From Myxococcales bacterium (GTDB lineage Bacteria; Myxococcota; Myxococcia; Myxococcales; Anaeromyxobacteraceae), in the NCBI GenBank assembly GCA_021784495.1, contig JAJXSQ010000201.1, forward strand, positions 1-5,024: DNA of 5,024 nucleotides, read 5' to 3'. The translations under genes and the position numbers were made by a program. The stretch's first letter is position 1, and every line of letters begins with the position of its first letter. Shown in pieces: positions 1 to 5,024 of the stretch. Under the pieces are notes generated by a model, which saw only the letters and a program-made list of their open reading frames with translations, ran no database searches and was not told where the DNA came from.

Positions 1-1
1 G

Positions 2-436
2 GCCGCCCCCGCGCGCCCGGCCCCCTCCCCGGCCGGCGGCCGCGGCGGCGCCGGCACCGACCGGCTCTCCGGCGTCCTCTCCCGGATGCGCCACGAGATC
101 GCCGCCGGGAGCCCGGACGGCGACGCCGCCGGGGACGCCGCCGACGCCGCCGAGGGGGACCGGTACCTCGCGCTGGTGGTCCGGCAGCTCCGCCAGAGCT
201 ACCGGCTGCCGGCCACCATCTCCGACCGGGAGCGGCTCTACCTCCAGGGCACGGTGGTCCTCCACGTCGACCCGGACGGCCGGATCCTGCGCCACGAGTT
301 CGAGAAGCGGAGCGGCAACCCGGCCTTCGACGACGCCCTGGAGCGGGCGCTCGACGAGGCCCGGCTCCCCCCGCCCCCCGCCGCGCTGCGCGACCTCTAC
401 CTCCGCACCGGCCTCGAGGTGGTCTTCAAGATCTGA
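2..436 (+). CDS. tolA: TolA-like protein, TonB/TolA C-terminal domain (5'-truncated)
   Basis: This is the C-terminal part of a periplasm-spanning energy-transducing protein. The frame is open from the left edge, so the start, the N-terminal membrane anchor and most of the linker lie outside; the ATG at 86 is probably internal. Visible residues 1-54 are an Ala/Pro/Gly-rich, then acidic Ala/Asp linker without predicted fold. Residues about 55-144 match the TolA domain III/TonB C-terminal fold: a helix ending in SYRLP, a strand with the VDPDG turn, the SGNPAFDDAL helix and a PPPP segment, then a final strand ending in VVFKI. In E. coli TolA the equivalent landmarks are APDG, GGDPAL, PKPP and a C-terminal PLDFKP. 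The known role is to couple TolQR, driven by proton-motive force, to TolB and Pal at the outer membrane. The tolB gene 21 bases downstream argues for TolA over a TonB for siderophore receptors. Confidence in the domain is high; the TolA assignment rests mainly on context. Confidence 0.85.
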   Translation, partial: AAPARPAPSPAGGRGGAGTDRLSGVLSRMRHEIAAGSPDGDAAGDAADAAEGDRYLALVVRQLRQSYRLPATISDRERLYLQGTVVLHVDPDGRILRHEFEKRSGNPAFDDALERALDEARLPPPPAALRDLYLRTGLEVVFKI

Positions 437-447
437 CCCGCACCGCG

Positions 448-453
448 AAGGGA
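448..453 (+). promoter_or_regulatory. Ribosome binding site of tolB
   Basis: AAGGGA lies four bases before the ATG at 458, inside the 21-base gap after the upstream stop codon. It resembles a Shine-Dalgarno sequence with slightly short spacing. It supports the ATG at 458, which also gives a well-formed signal peptide. Confidence 0.55.
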
Positions 454-457
454 TCCC

Positions 458-1765
458 ATGCACCGTCCGTCCCCGTCCCGCCTCCTCGCCGCCGGCGCCG
501 CCCTCGGCCTCGCCCTCGCCGCCGGGCCGGCGCGCGCCGATCGCCCGACCGTGGTGGTCGACGCCCCCGACTTCCGGCCGCTCCCCCTGGCGGTCGCCCC
601 GTTCCTGTCGGCCGGCGAGCCGGCCGCCGCCGGCGCCGCCGTCGACCTGCTCCGCCGCGACCTGGCGCTCTCCGGCCTCTTCGAGCTGCTCGACCCGCGG
701 AGCTTCCTCGCCGACCCCGGCGAGGGGCTGGCGGCGGGGGCGATCGCCTTCGGCCGCTGGACCGACGTGGGGGCCGACGGCCTGGTGAAGGCCCAGCTCG
801 GCCGCGACGCCGCCGGGCTCACCGCCGAGCTGCGGGTGTACGACGTCCGCGCGGCGCGCGAGGTGCTCTCCCGGCACCTCTCGGCCCCGGACGCGCGGGG
901 GCTGGCCCACGCGATGGCCGACGAGATCGTCCGGCTCTACACCGGCGAGCCGGGGATCTTCCGGACCCGGATCGCCGCCGTCCGGACGGTGCCGGAGGGG
1001 CGGCAGCTCGTCGTCGCCGACGCCGACGGCGGCGATCTCCAGATCCTGCTCACCGAGCGCGCGCTCCTCCTCATGCCGGCCTGGAGCCCGGACGGCCGGT
1101 CGATCCTGGTCACCAGCTTCCGCGGCGGCGGCCCGGAGCTCTGGATCTACCGGCTCGCCGAGCGATCCTTCCGGCGCCTCCCGACCGGCCACCAGGCGAT
1201 GGGCGGCGCCTGGTCCCCGGACGGCACCCGGATCGCCTTCACCTCGATCGACGGGGGGGACACCGACGTCTGGGTCTGCCGCGCCGACGGGAGCGGCGCC
1301 CGGCGGCTCACCACCAGCTCCGCCCTCGACCTCTCGCCCGCCTGGTCGCCGGACGGCCGGCGCATCGCCTTCGTCTCCGACCGGGCCGGCACCCCGCAGA
1401 TCTACGTCATGAACGCCGACGGCTCGGAGCAGCGGCGGATCACCTTCCAGGGGAACTACAACCAGACGCCCACCTGGAGCCCGCGCGGCGACCTGATCGC
1501 CTTCACCGCCCGCGACGAGCGGAAGGTCTTCGACCTCTTCGTGGTCTCGCCCGAGACCGGGAAGATCGACCGGCTCACCCAGGACCAGGGGCGGACGAAC
1601 GAGGAGCCCTCCTGGGCGCCGAACGGCCGGCTCCTGGTCTTCACCAGCGACCGGAGCGGCCCGCCGTCCCTGATCGTCTCCGATCCGCGCGGCGACCGGC
1701 AGATCGGGCTGCCCGTCGGCGGCGAGCTCGCGACCCCGGCCTGGGGCCCGCTCCCGCGGGACTGA
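458..1765 (+). CDS. tolB: Tol-Pal system periplasmic protein TolB
   Basis: TolB is the periplasmic component of the Tol-Pal system. It binds Pal through its propeller and TolA through its N-terminus. The 435-residue length is close to that of E. coli TolB (about 430). Residues 1-27 are a Sec signal peptide: Arg at position 8, a Leu/Ala-rich core, and an A-R-A cleavage site before Asp28. Residues 28 to about 165 form the N-terminal domain, opening with PTVVVDAP and ending with the family hallmark GEPGIFRTRI (163-172). The rest is a six-bladed beta-propeller. Its blade motifs start at Trp209 (WSPDG), Trp252 (WSPDG), Trp296 (WSPDG), Trp340 (WSPRG), Trp386 (WAPNG) and Trp429 (WGP), spaced 43-46 residues apart. 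The start is supported by AAGGGA at 448-453 and by the signal peptide. It lies 21 bases after the tolA-like gene and 3 bases before ppx/gppA, so all three are probably co-transcribed. The usual downstream partner pal is absent here. No damage or truncation is seen. Confidence 0.96.
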   Translation: MHRPSPSRLLAAGAALGLALAAGPARADRPTVVVDAPDFRPLPLAVAPFLSAGEPAAAGAAVDLLRRDLALSGLFELLDPRSFLADPGEGLAAGAIAFGRWTDVGADGLVKAQLGRDAAGLTAELRVYDVRAAREVLSRHLSAPDARGLAHAMADEIVRLYTGEPGIFRTRIAAVRTVPEGRQLVVADADGGDLQILLTERALLLMPAWSPDGRSILVTSFRGGGPELWIYRLAERSFRRLPTGHQAMGGAWSPDGTRIAFTSIDGGDTDVWVCRADGSGARRLTTSSALDLSPAWSPDGRRIAFVSDRAGTPQIYVMNADGSEQRRITFQGNYNQTPTWSPRGDLIAFTARDERKVFDLFVVSPETGKIDRLTQDQGRTNEEPSWAPNGRLLVFTSDRSGPPSLIVSDPRGDRQIGLPVGGELATPAWGPLPRD

Positions 1766-1768
1766 CCG

Positions 1769-2734
1769 ATGCCCGGCTCCACGCGCGTCGCCGCCATCGA
1801 CGTCGGGACCAACACCGTCCTGCTCCTGGTCGCCGAGCGGCGCGGCGAACGGATCGACCCCCTCGCCGAGCGCGCCGAGATCACCCGGCTCGGCCGCGGG
1901 GTCGACGCGACCGGCCGGCTCGACCCGGCGGCCATCGCCGAGACGGTCCGGGTGCTCGCCGCCTTCGCCGCCGAGGCGCGGGCCCTCGGAGCCGCGCCGA
2001 TCGCCTGCGTCGCGACCAGCGCGGCCCGCGACGCCTCGAACGGCGCGGAGTTCTTCGAGGCGGCGCGCGCCGCGGCCGGCCTGGCGCCGGCGGTGATCAG
2101 CGGCGAGGAGGAGGCGCGGCTCGTCTGGCGGAGCGCCTTCCGCGACTTCGGCGGCCCGGCCGGGCCCCCGCCCCTCCCGGCCTCGTCGGCGCTCGCGGTC
2201 CTCGACGTCGGCGGCGGCTCGACCGAGTTCACCTTCGGCGACGCCCCGGCGCCGCGCGGCCGGCGGAGCCTCCAGGTCGGCGCGGTGCGGCTCACCGAGC
2301 GCCACGTCCGCGAGGACCCGATCGGCCCCGCGACCCTGGCGACGCTCCGCGCCGCCGCCGCCGCCGCGCTCGGGCCGCTGGCCGGGTTCGGGGGGCTCGG
2401 CGAGCTGGGCGGAGCCCGCCTCGTCGGGGTGGCCGGCACCGTCACCACCCTCTCCGCGGTGGCGCAGGCGCTCCCCGCCTACGACGCCGCCCGGGTCCAC
2501 GGTGCGACCCTCCGGCGCGAGGAGGTCGAGGAGCTCCTGGCGCGGCTGGCGGCGCTCCCGCTCGCCGTCCGGGCGCGCCTCCCGGGGATGGAGCCGAAGC
2601 GGGCCGACGTGATCGTCGCCGGCGCGGCGATCGTGGCCGAGGCGATGCGGCTCACCGGCTTCGACCGGCTCACCGTCTCCGACCGCGGGGTCCGCTGGGG
2701 GCTGGTCCACGACCTCCTGGAGGGCGCGGGGTAG
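1769..2734 (+). CDS. Ppx/GppA family phosphatase (exopolyphosphatase / pppGpp phosphohydrolase)
   Basis: This is a cytoplasmic enzyme of the ASKHA (actin-like) fold. The family removes terminal phosphate from inorganic polyphosphate and/or converts pppGpp to ppGpp. The visible motifs are phosphate-1 IDVGTNT (10-16), the active-site segment ISGEEEARL (110-118) carrying the probable catalytic glutamate, phosphate-2 LDVGGGSTEF (145-154), the nucleotide-site motif GTVTT (223-227), and the conserved C-terminal SDRGVRWGL. At 321 residues it is the short form with only the two-lobed catalytic module; E. coli Ppx, at about 510 residues, adds a C-terminal HD-like region. A Pro/Gly-rich loop (about 130-138) precedes phosphate-2. 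No signal peptide is seen. The ATG lies 3 bases after the tolB stop and overlaps no upstream frame. Only a weak GCGGGA stands upstream (1756-1761), inside the end of tolB, so translation is probably coupled to tolB. Sequence alone cannot separate polyphosphate from pppGpp as substrate, so no symbol is given. Confidence 0.93.
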   Translation: MPGSTRVAAIDVGTNTVLLLVAERRGERIDPLAERAEITRLGRGVDATGRLDPAAIAETVRVLAAFAAEARALGAAPIACVATSAARDASNGAEFFEAARAAAGLAPAVISGEEEARLVWRSAFRDFGGPAGPPPLPASSALAVLDVGGGSTEFTFGDAPAPRGRRSLQVGAVRLTERHVREDPIGPATLATLRAAAAAALGPLAGFGGLGELGGARLVGVAGTVTTLSAVAQALPAYDAARVHGATLRREEVEELLARLAALPLAVRARLPGMEPKRADVIVAGAAIVAEAMRLTGFDRLTVSDRGVRWGLVHDLLEGAG

Positions 2735-2739
2735 CGCCC
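2722..2739. terminator. Candidate hairpin at the convergent gene junction
   Basis: GGGCGC (2722-2727) and GCGCCC (2734-2739) are perfect inverted repeats around a six-base loop that contains the first two bases of the phosphatase TAG stop. An alternative, mutually exclusive stem pairs CGCCC (2735-2739) with GGGCG (2744-2748). The two genes converge with only 15 bases between their stop codons, so a shared terminator would have to sit here. There is no T-tract on either strand, and short GC-rich inverted repeats are common by chance at this composition. Function as a terminator is therefore inferred only from position. Confidence 0.3.
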
Positions 2740-2749
2740 GCCCGGGCGG

Positions 2750-5024
2750 TCAGAAGAGCCCGATGGTGAAGTGGACGCCGTAGGCCCGCTCGTTCACCCG
2801 GCGATCCGGATCGAGGTTGAAGCCCAGGTCGAGCGCCGCCGGCCCGACCGGGGTCACGAAGCGGAGCCCGGCGCCGGCGTTGGGGCGGAGGGCGAGCACG
2901 TCGAAGGCGTCGGGGTTGAGCCAGAGGTTGCCGAGGTCGACGAAGAGCCCGAGCTCGAGGCTCCCGCCGAGGGACTGGCGCAGCTCCCCCTTGGCCAGGA
3001 AGAAGGCCTCGCCCCCCTCGCTCACCGGCATCACCCCGGCCGCGGTCGCCTGGCCGCGGCTGGTGCAGCCGACCCCGGAGAGGGAGCTGGCGCAGTGGTT
3101 CCCCTCGGCGGCGTAGAGGGGCCGGACGTCGGCCGGGATCATCTCCTCCTCCTCGTAGCCGCGCATCGAGTCGGCGCCGCCCAGGAAGAAGCGGCGGGGG
3201 ATGATGGTGCGCGACGCCGGGTCGAGGGGGATCACCCGCCCGCCGCGGACCGAGACGGCCAGGACCAGGGTCGGATCGAGGGGGACGTAGCCGGAGACGG
3301 TCCCCTGGACCTTCACCATGTCGGTGTGGATGTCGCTCCCGGGGATGACGCCCAGGATCCGCGTCCCCCCGGTCCCCAGGGAGTGATCGAGCTCCGCGAA
3401 GCCGGTCGCGAACCAGCCGAGGCGCGGGTTGGTCGGGCTGTCGCGGAAGTCGAGGGTGAGCACCGGCCGGAAGGCCTGGAGGGTGGTGATGCCGGCGTCG
3501 AAGCGGAGCCGCTCGATGTCGATCTGGGTGAGGAAGGCCTCCTCGCCCGACTTGAGGAGGTCGTAGACCCCGAGCTCGTACTGGAGGGACAGCGAGATGC
3601 GCGCGGTGATGGGGACGTCGGCGCTGAGGATGGTCGAGACGTCGGACATCTGGTAGGCGGGGCGGCGGAGCCGCTCGGCGACGACGTCGAGCCGGCTGGC
3701 GGCCGGGAGCGGGTCGAGGTGCGGCGCGCGCAGGCCCACGTCGGCGCGCCCCTCCCAGCGGCCGTCCGGCGGCACCCCCACCAGGTCGGGCCGGAACAGG
3801 GTGAGCGGGTAGTTCACCTTGGCGGTGCCGTCGAGCTCGAGCGCCCGCCCGAGCAGGTTCGGCTCCCCGACCTCCAGGAAGGCGCGGGGGCCGTCGGCGA
3901 TCGAGAAGCCGGCGCCCGGCGCCACCGTGAGCCAGGGGCGCTCGGCCAGCTCGACGACCAGGTCCTTCACCGCCTCCGGCCGCTCCGGCTCCTGGAGCCG
4001 GAGCCCGACCGACCGGAAGACCCCGAGCCCCAGGAGCGCCGCCTGGGTCCGGGAGACGGCCTCGGGGTCGTAGACCTCCCCCTCGTGGACCTCGATGGCG
4101 CGCCGGACCACGTCGTCCCGCGTCCGCACGTTCCCGGTGACGACGATCCGCCCGATCCGCACCTGCGGCCCCTCGGCGACGAGGAAGTGGACCGTGGCCC
4201 GGTGGCGGGCCGGGTCCACCTCCTCGCGAGCCTCGACCCGGGCGAAGAGGAAGCCGCGGGCGAGGTAGAGCCGGAGGATGGCGGTGCGGGTCCCCTCGAC
4301 CTGGTCGGCGACCAGCGGCTGGCCGGGGGCGAGGCGGCTCTGGCGCGCCAGGTCGGCGAGCGGAACGCGGACGTTCCCCTCCCAGGCGATCGCCTCGACC
4401 AGCGTCCGCGCGCCGTCGGCGAGCCGGATGGTCAGGTCGGCCACCCCGGCGCGGGCGTCCAGCTCGGCGGTCCACCCGGCCGACGCCGCCTCGAGCCAGC
4501 CGTCGGCGCGCTCGTCGTCCACCAGCCGGGCGATCGCCCGGTCGAGCGCCCCCTCGTCGAGCACCCGGGACGGCGCCAGCGCGGGCGGGGGCACCTCGCG
4601 CGTCCGGGCGCCGGGGAAGGCGGCGGCGATCGCGCGCGCGGTCCCCGCCTCGCCCCCCTCGACGGCCGGGGGCGCGTCCTCGTCCAGGATCCGGCGGAGC
4701 TCCTCGCGCAGCCAGCCCTCGGCGCGCGCCGTCGCCCCGGGGAAGCGGACCTCCCGCAGCCCGAGGTACGGCCCCTCGTCGACGTGGAAGAGGATCCAGC
4801 GGGCCCCCCGCGCCGTCCGCTCCTCGACGTCCACCCGGGCGAGCGCGTGGCCGCGCGCGCGGTAGAAGGCGCGGAGCCGGTCGGCGGCGGCGTCGATCGC
4901 CGGGGCGTCGAGCGGGGCGTCCTCGGGCAGCCCGAGCTGCGCGCGCAGCGCCGGCTCCTCGAAGCGGCGCGCCCCCAGGATCCGCAGCTCGATCCGCGGG
5001 CCGGGCGCGACCGGGATCGCGACC
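2750..5024 (-). CDS. Omp85 family outer-membrane protein (BamA/TamA-like), N-terminus outside window
   Basis: This is an outer-membrane beta-barrel insertase-type protein with periplasmic POTRA domains. The frame is open to the right edge, giving 757 visible residues. The GTG at 4834 is an ordinary valine within a POTRA, not the start. Visible residues about 9-86, 87-206, 207-287 and 288-363 form four POTRA domains, each closing with a beta strand (for example ILFHVDEGP, VHFLVAEGP). The second is enlarged by a Pro/Glu/Ala-rich insert. Residues about 364-757 form the barrel: GAGFSIADGPRAF at its first strand, the DSPTNPRLGWF motif (528-538), FLGGADSMRGY with the conserved RGY of loop 6 (621-623), and TPVGPAALDLGF. 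The C-terminal beta-signal is YGVHFTIGLF, ending in Phe. The only two cysteines are C644 and C653 in loop 6. Four or more POTRAs favour a BamA-like over a TamA-like protein, which has three. However, no skp, lpxD, fabZ or lpxA follows, so it may be a second Omp85 paralogue. The family is certain; the subtype is open. Confidence 0.93.
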   Translation of the reverse strand, partial: VAIPVAPGPRIELRILGARRFEEPALRAQLGLPEDAPLDAPAIDAAADRLRAFYRARGHALARVDVEERTARGARWILFHVDEGPYLGLREVRFPGATARAEGWLREELRRILDEDAPPAVEGGEAGTARAIAAAFPGARTREVPPPALAPSRVLDEGALDRAIARLVDDERADGWLEAASAGWTAELDARAGVADLTIRLADGARTLVEAIAWEGNVRVPLADLARQSRLAPGQPLVADQVEGTRTAILRLYLARGFLFARVEAREEVDPARHRATVHFLVAEGPQVRIGRIVVTGNVRTRDDVVRRAIEVHEGEVYDPEAVSRTQAALLGLGVFRSVGLRLQEPERPEAVKDLVVELAERPWLTVAPGAGFSIADGPRAFLEVGEPNLLGRALELDGTAKVNYPLTLFRPDLVGVPPDGRWEGRADVGLRAPHLDPLPAASRLDVVAERLRRPAYQMSDVSTILSADVPITARISLSLQYELGVYDLLKSGEEAFLTQIDIERLRFDAGITTLQAFRPVLTLDFRDSPTNPRLGWFATGFAELDHSLGTGGTRILGVIPGSDIHTDMVKVQGTVSGYVPLDPTLVLAVSVRGGRVIPLDPASRTIIPRRFFLGGADSMRGYEEEEMIPADVRPLYAAEGNHCASSLSGVGCTSRGQATAAGVMPVSEGGEAFFLAKGELRQSLGGSLELGLFVDLGNLWLNPDAFDVLALRPNAGAGLRFVTPVGPAALDLGFNLDPDRRVNERAYGVHFTIGLF

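Noticed and set aside
116..158. Short GAC/GCC-rich repeat resembling a microsatellite
   Set aside because: It encodes an Ala/Asp-rich stretch of the TolA-like linker, where low complexity is expected; the frame is intact.
397..822. A 141-codon open frame antisense to the tolA-tolB junction
   Set aside because: Low-complexity Arg/Ser/Ala composition opposite the clear TolB N-terminus; a GC-driven shadow frame.
1082..1756. Repeated sequence encoding WSPDG, which could look like a DNA repeat or tandem duplication
   Set aside because: The periodicity (43-46 codons) is that of the TolB propeller blades. The similarity is at protein level and is normal for the family.
1456..2448. A 330-codon open frame antisense to tolB and ppx/gppA
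   Set aside because: It has Ser/Arg/Ala/Pro-rich low-complexity composition, no ribosome binding site or domain, and spans two well-supported genes on the other strand.
2670..4475. A 601-codon open frame on the minus strand, overlapping the Omp85 gene in another frame
   Set aside because: Its product is almost pure Arg/Pro/Gly/Ala with no domain, which is the usual shadow of a gene with very high third-position GC. The Omp85 frame has clear POTRA and barrel motifs.
4278..4865. A 195-codon plus-strand open frame antisense to the POTRA region
   Set aside because: Its product is dominated by Ser/Arg/Ala with no recognisable fold, and the opposite strand encodes conserved POTRA domains.

Overview
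The window is very GC-rich and densely coding, with GC-dominated third codon positions (GCC, CTC, GTC, CGG and GAC are favoured). All the genes belong to a Gram-negative envelope programme. This suggests a high-GC diderm bacterium of the deltaproteobacterial/Myxococcota type or a similar high-GC lineage. That assignment is inferred from composition and gene content; no marker gene fixes the taxon.

Layout: positions 1-436 (+) hold the 3' end of a TolA-like protein with a TonB/TolA C-terminal domain, whose start lies before the window. After 21 bases comes a complete tolB (458-1765, +), with a signal peptide, an N-terminal domain and a six-bladed beta-propeller. Three bases later a complete single-module Ppx/GppA phosphatase gene begins (1769-2734, +). 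These three genes look like one transcription unit. On the opposite strand, ending only 15 bases from the phosphatase stop, lies a large Omp85 (BamA/TamA-type) outer-membrane protein gene (2750 to the right edge, -). Its reading frame stays open to the last base, so its N-terminus is outside the window. Four POTRA domains and the whole barrel are visible. No stretch over 300 bases lacks a gene.

How they fit together: TolA and TolB belong to the Tol-Pal machine, which uses the proton-motive force to link the inner membrane, periplasm and outer membrane during division. The Omp85 protein would fold or insert outer-membrane beta-barrels. The phosphatase acts on polyphosphate and/or (p)ppGpp-type substrates and has no direct mechanical link to Tol, but it is probably co-expressed with it.

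The window is mostly conventional. The points most worth a second look are the absence of pal directly after tolB, with ppx/gppA in its place; a lone cysteine pair in the L6 loop of the Omp85 protein that resembles the disulfide known in E. coli BamA; an enlarged second visible POTRA; and a small hairpin over the phosphatase stop codon in the tight convergent junction. I found no sign of a new defence, mobile or RNA-based system.
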